DNA of 55,812 nt from JBBDJB01 sp040880125 (GCA_040880125.1 JBBDJB010000001.1:1-55812), one strand, 5' to 3'; positions 1 through 9,658 are shown, numbered from the stretch's first letter. Numbers and translations are program-made. The notes: generated from the letters alone by a model not told the origin.

Positions 1-3000
1 TCGGATTGTCGAAGAACGAATTGTTATAGAAGATGTGCCGGCCTTCGATCGTGGCGACGATTTCCGCCGGCGTGATGACCGTCTCGAGCAGATAGTCGCC
101 CGATGTTCCGCTAGCGCCTTGCACCCCGAGCTTGTAGCTGCCGGCGGCAAGGCCGCTGATCTCACCGCTGGGGAAATCAGCGAAGAAATCGCTGCTAATC
201 AACGAGTCATCGTCACCCAATAGTTGCACGACCGGCGTCAGATCGTTGGCGGCGGCAGGGTCACCCAGGTCAGGTGTCGTGATGCTGACCGTCAGCGTAT
301 CGTCCTGCTCGGCCTCCAAAGAGTAGAAGTCGACATCGCCCGCGGTGGCGATCGCTCCCAGCGCGCTTCCTGGCCCGGAGATGTTCTGCGCGGTGCCGAC
401 GGAGCTGTTCTCCTCCGTGTCGAAATCGGCATCGAGCAACACCAGGAGCGAATAATCGTTCAGGTCGGTGCCGACGACTCGAACGTAGTACGTTCCCGGT
501 TCGTCCGTAAAGTTGTGGATCGCACGGCCGACGTTACTGCCCGGCGTGCCGATGGCCAACCACGTGCCACCGGCGTCTTCGAGCATCAACCCGTCAATCG
601 CCGCGCCCTCCTGACCGGTGGCGACTATGGTCACCGACTGGTCGGCAGCCAGGGTGAACGAGTACACGTCGCTGCCACCGGATTCCGTGGTGCCCAGCAC
701 GGCCGCGCGCTGCGCACTGCCGGATCCAATTGCGGCGAAGCTGGGGTCGAGATCCTGGGCGGTTGCGGAACTGTCATTGGAGGCGCCGCCGACCGATTCG
801 GCCTCGACGGCCGTGTTCATGCTGATCTCCAACTCCACACTGCGGGAGCCATCGCCAAACACCGCGATGTTGTCAAACATGAACCGCTCGGAGGGGGAGT
901 TGTTCGCCGCCTGGATGACCACGCGGACGCGCTCGTACAGCCCGTCGTCGAGCCCGACGGAGAAGTTGGTGAAGGCACCGAACTGTCCGTTGTCCAACGC
1001 CTTTAGGCTGTCCGGGCTACCACCTGTGGTCAGCGGCACCAGGTCGATCTGCGTAGTGCTGCCGCCCGCGTCGGCCTCGACATACACCCGCAGGCTGTCC
1101 TCGCCTTCGAAGTCCGAACCGCTGCTGTCTTCCCAGGTGCGGACGTCGATGCCGACCAGGATATCGATCAGGTTTGAGACGTCGACCCAGTCCGTGGTCA
1201 CGGTGACGTTGCTGCTGTGGACGAGGTACTGCGCGTTGCCGCTGAAGCTGGCCACGCCGGCGCTGCTGCCGATCGATCCGCTGGTGGTGAAGCCGATCTC
1301 CTGGCTGCCACCCGATCCGGCGACATAGCTGGACGCGCCGAGGGCCGGCTCGTTGAATTCGGTGAAGGCCTCGGCCTCGGAAGTCGGGATGGGAAAGTTC
1401 AGCGAGAGGACCGGGCCATTGCCCGATTCGACGGTTTGGGCGCTGACGCCGCCGGTGCCGCTATTCAGTAATGCCCAGCCAAAATTGGCTGTGCCGCTGG
1501 CCCAGGCGAGCACATCGGACGTGACGTCAATGACGTGGGTCCCTAGTGAACCGGGAAGGGCGACCGAACCGAGCGCAGCGTTTGTACCCGGGGCAATTCC
1601 GCCCGCTCCGCCGGGCATGTTGTTCCACGTGACATTGTCGCCCAGGCTCAGCCAATCGGCGGTGATGCGATGCAGGTTGCCGTTGTTGCCAGGGTCGTTG
1701 ATGTTCAGCGTAAGCTTGGCCGTAGCGCCGGGCGTGTTGAGAAAATCGCTCAGCGTGTCGGTATCGATGTCGAAGTAGACCATCGACTGATTGACGCCGC
1801 CGTTGTCGGCGATGAGGTCCCAGTTCATCTCCAGGGCGCTGCCGTGCGAGGCGTTCGGCCCGCCGTCTGAGGATTCGCTGATGAATGTATCGACGGCCGG
1901 ACTGAGTGCGATCGACGCGGTCAAGTCCTCGGATTGCAGCGGCGCCTCGGCCAGCGCATCACTGAGCGTGACCAGGTAGGTACCCGTCTCGGGCGCGACG
2001 TAGCCGGTGATCGCCGCCGCCTCGCCTTCTGCGGCGGCGCTGGCCATCTGGACGCCCGCCGTCGGCGGGGTCAGCGTAATCTTCGGCTGCAGGCCCGACT
2101 CCGGTCGGGCCACCAGGTTGACCACCTGTCCGGCCGTCAGGTCGATCGAGTATTGGACCGAATCATCGTTGCCGGGGAGTTGTTCCACCACCTGGCCGTT
2201 GAAGATCAAGCTGCCTTGAGGGTCGGCACTCTCCAGCGGCGTGGGGAAGGAGATGTCGATGTCGATAGTGAAGTTGGTGGTCGGCAGGGTGTTGGGTACG
2301 TCCGCCTTGTCTTCGATCGGCGAGGCCGCCGGGCTGATCTCCAGTTCGTACTCGCCCGTCGCGAAGTTGCCGCCACCGACAGGAGAGATTGTGATCAGGT
2401 CGCTGGCGGTGTCATAGCTGAAGTCGTAGTCGACGCCCTCGACCAGGGGCGCGCCATCGCGGGTGACGTTGACGCTCGACGGCGTGACGGTCGAGTCGTT
2501 GATGCCGCTGCGGGCGTCATCGAGCTGAATCTGGAAACTGGCCGCGGCGCGGAGTTCCAATTCACCTTCGGCCAGGTTCGTGTCCAGCGGGCCGTTGTCG
2601 ATCGGCGAGGCGAGATCGGCCGTGGGGGCGTCCTCATCGGGTCCGCCGGTGATGGTGAATTTGCCGAAGAACGTCTCGCCGGGATCGCCCATACCGTTGC
2701 CGTTGGTGTCGCCGACGATTTCGCCCGTGGCGGCATCGATATAGCTCAAGCTGAGCTGTGTCGATGTGACGTCGACGAGCGTGAAGCCGAACGGCAGCGG
2801 GCCGGTGCTGCTGTTGTTGTCGCTGTATCCCTGGACGATGTAAGGGGCGTCGAACGAGTTGGTGCGCAGCGACCGGCCGCCGACTCCGGAGACGACTTGT
2901 ATCAGACCGGCGCCCTTGTCATAGTCGCGGTCCGTGTCTTGAATGAAGTCGACTTCGTCTTCCCCGATAGAGTTGTCCCCGTTTTCGTCGTTGAAACCGG

Positions 3001-4981
3001 TGATCGGGAACGACCACGAATACAGGTGCGAATGCCCCGCGATGAAGGCATCGACGCCAGCCTCACCCAGCCGCGACACGACCTCCTGAAAGTAGATGTC
3101 GTCCGGATCCTGGGTCTTGTCTGTATGTCCACTCAGCCCATGGTGACCGTAGACGACCTTCCAGGTGGCGCTGGAGGCGTTCAGGTCGGCCACAACATAA
3201 TCGAGCTGCCGCGTCAGCCGGGCCAGCGCGCCGCTGCCATTGCCATTATCCGCGACGTTGGTGTCGAAAGTGACGAAGTGAACGTCGCCATAATCGAAGG
3301 AGTAGACGTGCTCGGGCTGCTCGCCGGCCGGAAGTGAAGCATAGGCGTTGACGCCAGCCTCGGGAATCGGCACCGAAAAGTTGTCGCGCGCCGGCTGGCC
3401 GCCGGCCGTGAGGGCGTCGTGGTTGCCGACACCGTAATAGTCGACGTGGCTGGCGATCCATTCGGCGGCGGGCGGAGCGATGTCGGGATCGAATCGCGCG
3501 TCGAACTCGAAGTGGGAACCACTGCCATAGGCGGTGTCGCCCAGCAGTAGCGAGAAGGCCGGATCGTAGGCGTTGATTCGGCTCTGCACGCTATTGAAAC
3601 CGCCATTTGACGAAACAAACGCCGAGTCTCCGTAGGCGGCGAATGAAAACGGCGTGTCGTCGCCCGTTTCCAGCCGCGTCTTGAACGTGTGCTGCCAGGT
3701 CTGCACTTCGACGCCCGCCCGAAGGTGCGTCACGCGGTACTCATAGTCGGTGTACCAATCCAGACCCTCGATCGACGCCGAGTGAACGACGCGGCCTTCG
3801 AACCCGGTGTTAATCTGCGGGTTGGAGCTGGCTTCCATCCACTCGTCGCCGCTGCCGGCCAGGCGATACTCGACTTCGAAGGAGTCGAAGACCCCGCTGC
3901 CGCCGGGCATCGTTTGCCAGAGCACGTCGATCTGGTCAAAGCCCGTGTAGGCGGGCGTGCCGATTAGCGGCGCGTTGCCCGGCTGAATGCGGGGGTGGTG
4001 ATTAACCACGTACTGCGGATCGGGTGACAGCTCGAAGTCGGTGAGAAACTCTTCGATCGGCTCGGGCACCGTGCTTTGAAACGCGCCGGCCGCAATGGCG
4101 ATATCGTGTGGCCCCAAACCAATCAACTCCGGCAGTTCCCAGGCGATGGTATCGGAGTCGATGACGTTGAAGGCGACGGCCGGATCGCCATTGACCGTCA
4201 TATCGCTGGTGTCCAGGGTGCTCTCATCGACCGGGTGGCTGAAATCGACTTCAATGATGATGCCCGGCGGGGTGATATTCCCCAGCAATTCCAGGTCAAA
4301 GCTGATGTCGCTGCTGCCGGAACTGTTTTGGTGCATCTCCATGGCGATGACGTTCGTGCCCACTACCAGGTCGTCGGCCGCGATGATTTGCGACTGAAAG
4401 GTGCTCTCATCGCTGCCGCCGATGGCGCTGTTGGCCGGGGTCGACGACGTGACGGTGCCGGCAGGCATGTTGTCGCGGAACTGCTCCTGCCCGTTGAGAT
4501 AGAGCACAAGGCCGTCGTCGCGGACGTAGCGAAAGTTGAGCGTGTCGAGCTGGCTTAGCTGACCGGCGGTGACGCTGAAGGTGTGCCGAAAGTAGAACGT
4601 GATGTTGGACGTGCCGGCGTGGCCGAAATCGCGATCGATGGTCGTGTTTTCATCGCCGTCGCCGAAACCGAGTTGTCCCGCGCCCATGGCCCACGAGGTG
4701 TCGTTAAAGCCAGGATTGCGCCAGGCGGTGCCTTGATTGGAGCCGTCATCCAGATATCTCCACACCGCTCCGCCGGGGCCGTCGTCGACGAGCGTGATGG
4801 TGTCCCCCTCGGGCAGTTGCACCGCATGGTCGACGACCGTGAACGCCAGCACGCGGCGGACTTCGAGCAGTTCCATCAAGGGACGGTAGTGCTTTCGCGA
4901 GCGCCCGTTGGCAAGTCCGCGGCGGGCAAGCGAGCGTCGGCGGCTGAAGACTCCCGAAAGCATTGCTCCTCGACCGATCAT
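1..4981 (-). CDS. Secreted multidomain metallophosphoesterase, C-terminus cut by window edge
   Basis: The frame stays open from the ATG at 4979-4981 to base 2 (1660 codons) with no stop, so the 3' end lies outside the window. Residues 1-47 are a long Arg-rich leader ending in LEVRRVLA, the form used by planctomycete exported proteins. A jelly-roll-like domain follows (about 50-215, motif VRDDGLVLYLNG), then an Ig/fibronectin-like segment. The calcineurin-like phosphoesterase lies at about 445-655, with metal-ligand motifs GDS (447), GDTAYG (482), GNHDA (518), GHHG (612) and GHSHLY (650). Downstream come an Ig-like domain, a DNRLRE/CBM96-like domain (about 1030-1190, TFISESSDGG) and two PPC-like beta domains (about 1430-1620). 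It probably hydrolyses phosphoesters outside the cytoplasm; the substrate is unknown. The final HIFYNNSFFD resembles linkers that precede planctomycete C-terminal anchoring or dockerin-like regions, which is inference. M7 is an alternative start. Confidence 0.85.
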   Translation of the reverse strand, partial: MIGRGAMLSGVFSRRRSLARRGLANGRSRKHYRPLMELLEVRRVLAFTVVDHAVQLPEGDTITLVDDGPGGAVWRYLDDGSNQGTAWRNPGFNDTSWAMGAGQLGFGDGDENTTIDRDFGHAGTSNITFYFRHTFSVTAGQLSQLDTLNFRYVRDDGLVLYLNGQEQFRDNMPAGTVTSSTPANSAIGGSDESTFQSQIIAADDLVVGTNVIAMEMHQNSSGSSDISFDLELLGNITPPGIIIEVDFSHPVDESTLDTSDMTVNGDPAVAFNVIDSDTIAWELPELIGLGPHDIAIAAGAFQSTVPEPIEEFLTDFELSPDPQYVVNHHPRIQPGNAPLIGTPAYTGFDQIDVLWQTMPGGSGVFDSFEVEYRLAGSGDEWMEASSNPQINTGFEGRVVHSASIEGLDWYTDYEYRVTHLRAGVEVQTWQHTFKTRLETGDDTPFSFAAYGDSAFVSSNGGFNSVQSRINAYDPAFSLLLGDTAYGSGSHFEFDARFDPDIAPPAAEWIASHVDYYGVGNHDALTAGGQPARDNFSVPIPEAGVNAYASLPAGEQPEHVYSFDYGDVHFVTFDTNVADNGNGSGALARLTRQLDYVVADLNASSATWKVVYGHHGLSGHTDKTQDPDDIYFQEVVSRLGEAGVDAFIAGHSHLYSWSFPITGFNDENGDNSIGEDEVDFIQDTDRDYDKGAGLIQVVSGVGGRSLRTNSFDAPYIVQGYSDNNSSTGPLPFGFTLVDVTSTQLSLSYIDAATGEIVGDTNGNGMGDPGETFFGKFTITGGPDEDAPTADLASPIDNGPLDTNLAEGELELRAAASFQIQLDDARSGINDSTVTPSSVNVTRDGAPLVEGVDYDFSYDTASDLITISPVGGGNFATGEYELEISPAASPIEDKADVPNTLPTTNFTIDIDISFPTPLESADPQGSLIFNGQVVEQLPGNDDSVQYSIDLTAGQVVNLVARPESGLQPKITLTPPTAGVQMASAAAEGEAAAITGYVAPETGTYLVTLSDALAEAPLQSEDLTASIALSPAVDTFISESSDGGPNASHGSALEMNWDLIADNGGVNQSMVYFDIDTDTLSDFLNTPGATAKLTLNINDPGNNGNLHRITADWLSLGDNVTWNNMPGGAGGIAPGTNAALGSVALPGSLGTHVIDVTSDVLAWASGTANFGWALLNSGTGGVSAQTVESGNGPVLSLNFPIPTSEAEAFTEFNEPALGASSYVAGSGGSQEIGFTTSGSIGSSAGVASFSGNAQYLVHSSNVTVTTDWVDVSNLIDILVGIDVRTWEDSSGSDFEGEDSLRVYVEADAGGSTTQIDLVPLTTGGSPDSLKALDNGQFGAFTNFSVGLDDGLYERVRVVIQAANNSPSERFMFDNIAVFGDGSRSVELEISMNTAVEAESVGGASNDSSATAQDLDPSFAAIGSGSAQRAAVLGTTESGGSDVYSFTLAADQSVTIVATGQEGAAIDGLMLEDAGGTWLAIGTPGSNVGRAIHNFTDEPGTYYVRVVGTDLNDYSLLVLLDADFDTEENSSVGTAQNISGPGSALGAIATAGDVDFYSLEAEQDDTLTVSITTPDLGDPAAANDLTPVVQLLGDDDSLISSDFFADFPSGEISGLAAGSYKLGVQGASGTSGDYLLETVITPAEIVATIEGRHIFYNNSFFDNP

Positions 4982-5548
4982 GTTCTGCTCCTGCGGTGTT
5001 GTATATCTCAAGCGCGGTAGTGGTCGAATCCGAAGTAGGTCCGTCTGCCTGCGGTGGGCACAGGCCTTGCCAGCTCGTGTCGCATATCGCTGCTGCGAAC
5101 TGTGCGCAGAGAGCGAGCCTGCGGACCGAAGCGGACGGATGAAAAGAACTGAATTAGGGGGGACCGAGCTTCTCTGTTCTCATCGCACTTCTACGTTCGC
5201 CTGTGCCCCTGGCCCAGGGCAGGAGGCGATTGATCTTTGCCCAGTACTGTTTGAACATTCAGTATTACTGGAATATCCATGAAAGTCCACCAATTCTGCG
5301 CGGTAAGGTTGCAGGGATTGCTTTTCAGTAATCTCTGCCAGGACAGCCCCGTGGAGGACTCCCCTCTCAAGGAGTAGTCGACTTCCCTTTGCACTGTCGA
5401 AGGTTTGGCACGGCCGCTGCAATACGAGCGTGGACACTCTCCCCGGATGCGGATAAGTTGGCCGAGCGAGCCGTCCGCCGTGCACCTGCGCATCGCGGCC
5501 GGCTCTTGCCGCGCTCCCGTACCTCACGATGAACAGCCGCCACGTCCG
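4982..5548. other. Divergent intergenic region upstream of tyrS
   Basis: This gap separates the divergent phosphoesterase gene and tyrS. Several open frames cross it on both strands but none has a ribosome binding site or recognisable protein. No T-box-like antiterminator (TGGNACCGCG) is evident ahead of tyrS. The only structured element noted is a pair of palindromes, CAGTACTG at 5242-5249 and CAGTATTACTG at 5260-5270, about two helical turns apart. Confidence 0.5.
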
Positions 5549-6838
5549 ATGCCAACACCCGAGTTTTTCGACGATCTCCGCTGGCGGGGACTCGTTCAAC
5601 AGGTCACCGACGAGCAGTTCCTCCCCGGCTGGTTAGCCACCGGCAGCCGCATGCTCTACGCCGGCTTCGACCCCACGGCCGATAGTCTGCACGTCGGGTC
5701 GCTGCTGCCCCTGATGATGCTGCGGCGGTTCCAACGGGCCGGGCATCGGCCGATCGCCCTGGTTGGCGGAGCCACCGGCATGATCGGCGACCCCAGCGGC
5801 AAGAGCGAGGAACGAAACCTGCTCAACGTCGACGCGCTGCGGGCAAACGTGGCGGGCATCGAGTCCCAGATGCGGCAGTTTCTCAACTTCGAGGGGCCGC
5901 AAGCTGCCCAGTTCGTCAACAACTTCGACTGGATGCAGCGGTTCAGCTACCTCGATTTCCTTCGCGACGTCGGCAAGCACTTCCCCATCGGCGTGATGCT
6001 CGGCAAGGAGTCGGTCCGCACGCGGCTGGAGCGATCCGACGTCGGCATGAGCTACACCGAGTTCAGCTACATGCTGCTACAGGCGTACGACTTCGTCTAT
6101 CTGCACCAGCAGTTCGGCTGCGAACTGCAGATTGGCGGCAGCGACCAGTGGGGCAATATCACCGCCGGCATCGACCTTGCGCGACGGCTGGCCGGCAAAC
6201 AGCTCTATGGGGTGACCTGTCCGCTGTTGACCAAGAGCGACGGCGGGAAGATGGGCAAGACCGAGCAGGGGACCGTGTGGCTCTCCGCGTCGCGCACCAG
6301 CCCGTACCAGTTTTACCAATACTGGATCAACGTCGACGACGCCGATGCCGGCAAGTGCCTGCGGATGTTGACGGAAGTGCCCCGTGCCCAGATCGAGGCG
6401 CTCGACTCCCAGCGCGAGTCCGACCCGGGCAAACGCGACAGCCAGCGGCGGCTCGCCGAGGAGCTGACGCTTCTGGTGCACGGCAAGGCCGGATTGGCCA
6501 CGGCGCAGCGGGCTACCGAGATATTCTTCGGGGCAGAGATCAGCGACCTGGACGACGCGCAACTGGGCGAGATCTTCGCCGACGTGCCGAGCTGCGAGAT
6601 CCCGCGATTGCGGCTCGAAGGCGAAGGCGTTCCGCTGATGGACGCCTTTGTCGAGTCCGGCCTGGCCAAGAGCAAAAGCGAGGCGCGGCGAACGATCGGG
6701 CAGGGCGGCGCGTACGTGAACAATCGCCGCAACGACGAGCTCGACGCGGTGCTGACCACGGCCGACCTGGCGAGCCAGTCCATGATCGTGCTGCGCGCCG
6801 GGAAAAAGAAGTACGCCCTGCTGCGCGTCACCGGGTGA
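5549..6838 (+). CDS. tyrS: Tyrosine--tRNA ligase
   Basis: A 429-residue class I aminoacyl-tRNA synthetase that charges tRNA-Tyr in the cytoplasm. The Rossmann domain carries the HIGH-type motif HVGS (residues 48-51) and the KMSKS-type loop KMGKT (234-238), matching the KFGKT form of bacterial TyrRS. The Tyr-binding segment GGSDQWGNI is present. The C-terminus (about 365-429) is an S4 RNA-binding domain with SGLAKSKSEARR and GGAYVNN. The frame is open further upstream, but the ATG at 5549 gives the normal family N-terminus (MPTPEFFDDL); the upstream residues look random. The length is normal. It is monocistronic and converges on the next gene, with six bases between the stop codons. Confidence 0.97.
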   Translation: MPTPEFFDDLRWRGLVQQVTDEQFLPGWLATGSRMLYAGFDPTADSLHVGSLLPLMMLRRFQRAGHRPIALVGGATGMIGDPSGKSEERNLLNVDALRANVAGIESQMRQFLNFEGPQAAQFVNNFDWMQRFSYLDFLRDVGKHFPIGVMLGKESVRTRLERSDVGMSYTEFSYMLLQAYDFVYLHQQFGCELQIGGSDQWGNITAGIDLARRLAGKQLYGVTCPLLTKSDGGKMGKTEQGTVWLSASRTSPYQFYQYWINVDDADAGKCLRMLTEVPRAQIEALDSQRESDPGKRDSQRRLAEELTLLVHGKAGLATAQRATEIFFGAEISDLDDAQLGEIFADVPSCEIPRLRLEGEGVPLMDAFVESGLAKSKSEARRTIGQGGAYVNNRRNDELDAVLTTADLASQSMIVLRAGKKKYALLRVTG

Positions 6839-6844
6839 CGGCGA

Positions 6845-7555
6845 CTACTCGCCGCCAATCGCGTAGACCACGTGGACGTTGGCCTGGACCTCGTGCTCGC
6901 CCGTTTGAATCGGGACCGACGACTCGGCCATTTGCAGTCTGGCGCCGGCGTACGGCATCGGCCGCTGCGGCGGCTCTTCGCTGATCGCAATCACGCGTCC
7001 AACGCTTACGCCAGCGGCCTGGGCGTACGTTTCCGCGCGGCTTTTCGCATCCTGGATCGCATTCACGCGTGCTTCCCGCTCCAGCCGATCGGCATTATCG
7101 ATGCCGAATTGGATACCGCCGATCTGGTTGCTGCCGGTGCTCACGGATTCGTCCAAGAGCGGACCGAGGTCTTCCAGCTTACGCACGCGGACACGCACTT
7201 GATTCGAGACGCGATAGCCAATGATACTCGGCGACCGGGGCCGATCGGTTTGTTCATAGACAGGGCTGACGTCGAAGTTCGCGGTTTGGATGTCGCGGTC
7301 GGCCACGTCGAAGCCCTTGATGATGTCGATCACCCGCTCCACGGCACGGCTGTTCGCGTTGAGCGCCTCGCCGGCGGTGGCGGCCTGGCTGGTTACGCCG
7401 ACGTCGATGGTCGCCATGTCGGGCGGAGCGGCGGCCTTTCCGGTGCCGACGACCGTGATCGTCCGCTGGTCATTGCTCTCCGATTGGGCAGCGGCCAGCG
7501 AGACGGTAAAGATGGCGGCGGCGAATACGGCAGCGGGCAACAGGGTGCGGCGCAT
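6845..7555 (-). CDS. SIMPL-domain (DUF541) exported protein
   Basis: A 236-residue protein with an N-terminal signal peptide (MRRTLLPAAVFAAAIFTVSL, cleaved near AAAQS) and then one SIMPL/DUF541 domain over the rest. Typical features are the opening ITVVGTGKAAAPPDMATI, the central ARVNAIQDAKSRAETYAQAAGV helix and a C-terminal strand VQANVHVVYAI. SIMPL proteins are periplasmic or envelope proteins of poorly defined role, linked in some bacteria to oxidative stress. The ATG at 7553-7555 is chosen because AGGAG lies just upstream and the signal peptide starts there; an in-frame start 20 codons earlier lacks both. A good promoter lies at 7615-7643. Confidence 0.9.
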   Translation of the reverse strand: MRRTLLPAAVFAAAIFTVSLAAAQSESNDQRTITVVGTGKAAAPPDMATIDVGVTSQAATAGEALNANSRAVERVIDIIKGFDVADRDIQTANFDVSPVYEQTDRPRSPSIIGYRVSNQVRVRVRKLEDLGPLLDESVSTGSNQIGGIQFGIDNADRLEREARVNAIQDAKSRAETYAQAAGVSVGRVIAISEEPPQRPMPYAGARLQMAESSVPIQTGEHEVQANVHVVYAIGGE

Positions 7556-7614
7556 CGGAGCTCTCCTGGTAAGGGTCGTAATGCCGGCAGTGGCACTCAA
7601 TGGCGTAGGATACA

Positions 7615-7643
7615 TCTCTAACTTAGCATCTGCTGAGGATCAA
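7615..7643 (-). promoter_or_regulatory. Sigma-70-type promoter for the SIMPL gene
   Basis: On the minus strand, TTGATC (7643-7638) and TAGAGA (7620-7615) are separated by 17 bases, placing a transcription start near 7608 and a leader of about 50 bases before the ATG at 7555. It matches the consensus in 8 of 12 positions. Prediction by eye only. Confidence 0.4.
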
Positions 7644-7769
7644 CGTTCCTGTGCGATGGCCGCGCTCGTTGACATTTTGACGCGGTTTAGCTCCGCTGAG
7701 TTCCATCAGTTGCACCGAAACCGTGTATGCGTGCCTCGCCCAGTACATACATTGGCAGGACCACCGACG

Positions 7770-8249
7770 ATGAACAGAGACCAGCAGCTTCGTGAGCACA
7801 TTCTGTTCCTGCTGCGCGGCGGCGGAGCACATACGGACTTCGACACGGCGATCGCGGGGCTGCCGCCGCAACTTCGGGGCCAGAAGCCGCCCGGGGTGCC
7901 GCACACGCCTTGGCGGCTGGTCGAGCACATGCGGATCGCGCAGTGGGATATTCTCCAGTTCAGCCGCCGTGCCGATCACGTCTCGCCGACCTTCCCCGAC
8001 GGCTATTGGCCCGAGGGCGACGCGCTGCCCGACGACGAGGCCTGGGAGCGCAGCGTGAAGGGGTTTCGCGGTGATCTGGCAGCCCTGCAGCAGCTCGTGG
8101 CCGATCCGGCCGTCGATCTACTGGTACCCTTCCCACACGGCGACGGCCAGACGCTGCTCCGCGAGGCACTGTTGGTGGCCGATCACAACGCCTATCACCT
8201 CGGGCAGCTCATCGTCGTCCGCCGTGCGCTTGGCGCCTGGGAGGATTAG
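7770..8249 (+). CDS. DinB-family protein
   Basis: A 159-residue four-helix-bundle protein of the DinB/YfiT-like superfamily. Metal-ligand histidines of the family are visible as H53 in LVEHMRIAQWDI and the C-terminal pair in DHNAYHLGQL. Members include thiol-dependent S-transferases (bacillithiol, mycothiol); the true substrate cannot be read from the sequence. The frame is open upstream into the antisense of the SIMPL gene, but the ATG at 7770 gives the usual family start (MNRDQQLREHI) and length. It stands alone, divergent from the SIMPL gene. Confidence 0.9.
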   Translation: MNRDQQLREHILFLLRGGGAHTDFDTAIAGLPPQLRGQKPPGVPHTPWRLVEHMRIAQWDILQFSRRADHVSPTFPDGYWPEGDALPDDEAWERSVKGFRGDLAALQQLVADPAVDLLVPFPHGDGQTLLREALLVADHNAYHLGQLIVVRRALGAWED

Positions 8250-8455
8250 CTAACAGCGACAAATCGGGAGTCGAAATGGGACTGCTCAATGCAAGCAGGT
8301 AGATAGCCGTATCCGGATCCGCACCCTGCGGGTCCCCTTTTTGCGACGAACCGCCCTAGCGACTTCTCCCCGCTCAATTGTTTGAGCGCCGCTCGCGGTG
8401 CGGCTACAGTAAGAGCCAGTACCTCTTCTGCGAATCCGGTCACGGAGTAACGGCC

Positions 8456-9505
8456 ATGAGCAAACGGGTCGAATCAGCATCCCCGTCCGAACACCATCCG
8501 AACACGCCGGGGCTGGGGCGCCGCGAACTGCTGGCGTATTCAGCGGCGTTCGGCACGGCCTTTCTCGCGCGGCAGGGGCTCTTGCCGCGGGCCGAAGCGC
8601 AAGAGCAGCCCGCTTCCGCCGAGCGGCCACAACGTCGTTACGACATGAAAAAGTCGATCAACTTGTGGGGCTTTCCGTACCCGGACCGGATGTCGCTCGC
8701 CCAGTGCTTCGAACTGGCCAAGGATGCCGGCTTCGATGGAGTCGAGATCAACTTCAATCTGGAAGGAGAGTTCTCCGCCGAGTCCTCGCCGGAATCGATC
8801 CGCGAGATCGGCGCGTTGGCTCGCAAGACCGGACTGGACATCAGCGGCGTCTGCTCGTTTTTGTATTGGCCGTACTCGCTGACGCACAACGATCCGGAGC
8901 GTCGCAAGCGCGGACTTGAACTGGGCATGCAGATGATCGAGGCGGCCCGGCTGCTGGAAACGGAAAACCTGCTGGTCGTGCCGGGCGCCGTCTACGCGCC
9001 ATGGCTCGAAGACTATGAACCGGTGCCCAACGATGTCTGTGACCGCCGGGCGAAGGAGGCCGTGCGGCAGATGATTCCCGTCGCACAAAAGGCGGGCGTG
9101 CACCTGAACATGGAGAACATCTTCGCCAACGCCTACCTTTTTAGCCCGCAGGAAATGGTGGATTTCGTCGATAGCTTCGACAGCCCGAACGTGCACATCC
9201 ACTTCGACACGGGCAATATCATGCAGTACCAGTTCCCCGAGCACTGGATCCCGATCCTGGGCAAGCGGATCAAGAACATCCACTTCAAGGAATGGGACAA
9301 GCGGACGCACGAGTTCAATCTCGCCACGTTCCGCACGCTGCTCGACGGCACGACGAATTGGCCGGCGGTGATCGAGGCGCTCGATAAGATCGGCTACCGC
9401 GGCTACCTGACATTCGAGTACTTCCACCCGCACCAGCACTACCCCGAAGCGTTGGTCTACCAGACCGCCGACGCGCTGGACCGCATGCTGGGGATCAAGG
9501 GCTAG
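8456..9505 (+). CDS. Tat-exported hydroxypyruvate-isomerase-like TIM-barrel protein
   Basis: A 349-residue protein with a Tat-type leader (GRRELLAYSAAFGTAFLA, residues 21-38) and a xylose-isomerase-like TIM barrel (about 60-345). Metal and catalytic candidates fall at barrel strand ends: GVEINF, LNMENIF, HIHFDTGN, NIHFKEWD and LTFEYF, as in hydroxypyruvate isomerases and sugar-phosphate epimerases. Cytoplasmic relatives interconvert keto and aldo sugars; this copy should fold in the cytoplasm and act in the periplasm, presumably on a free sugar or derived acid (inference). The ATG at 8456 is chosen because the Tat leader begins there. The stop codon lies inside the inverted repeat that begins at 9502. 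Confidence 0.88.
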   Translation: MSKRVESASPSEHHPNTPGLGRRELLAYSAAFGTAFLARQGLLPRAEAQEQPASAERPQRRYDMKKSINLWGFPYPDRMSLAQCFELAKDAGFDGVEINFNLEGEFSAESSPESIREIGALARKTGLDISGVCSFLYWPYSLTHNDPERRKRGLELGMQMIEAARLLETENLLVVPGAVYAPWLEDYEPVPNDVCDRRAKEAVRQMIPVAQKAGVHLNMENIFANAYLFSPQEMVDFVDSFDSPNVHIHFDTGNIMQYQFPEHWIPILGKRIKNIHFKEWDKRTHEFNLATFRTLLDGTTNWPAVIEALDKIGYRGYLTFEYFHPHQHYPEALVYQTADALDRMLGIKG

Positions 9506-9658
9506 CCGCCTGTTGATTTTTGCAACAGGCTGCTGCATCACACGGAGGTGATGCCAAAATGACGACGTTAGTCGTCATTTTGCGAGCCGTGAGGAGCTTT
9601 GCTCCGAACTTGGCGAGGTTGAAAAACGTCACGACGGCGTTTTTCAACAGGCGGTTAG
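9502..9658. repeat. MITE-like element with terminal inverted repeats and nested hairpins
   Basis: CTAGCCGCCTGTTGA (9502-9516) and TCAACAGGCGGTTAG (9644-9658) are inverted copies with one mismatch. Nested inside are four more hairpins: GCCTGTTG/CAACAGGC, GCATCAC/GTGATGC, AAAATGACGAC/GTCGTCATTTT and TTGAAAAACG/CGTTTTTCAA. There is no coding potential. The left end includes the stop codon of the preceding gene, so the element may also act as its transcription terminator. Confidence 0.6.

Noticed and set aside
1934..3337. 467-codon plus-strand open frame
   Set aside because: Antisense to the secreted phosphoesterase, whose catalytic motifs are read on the other strand.
4982..5548. Possible T-box leader before tyrS
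   Set aside because: No TGGNACCGCG-type box or terminator/antiterminator pair; T-box control of tyrS is mainly a Firmicutes feature.
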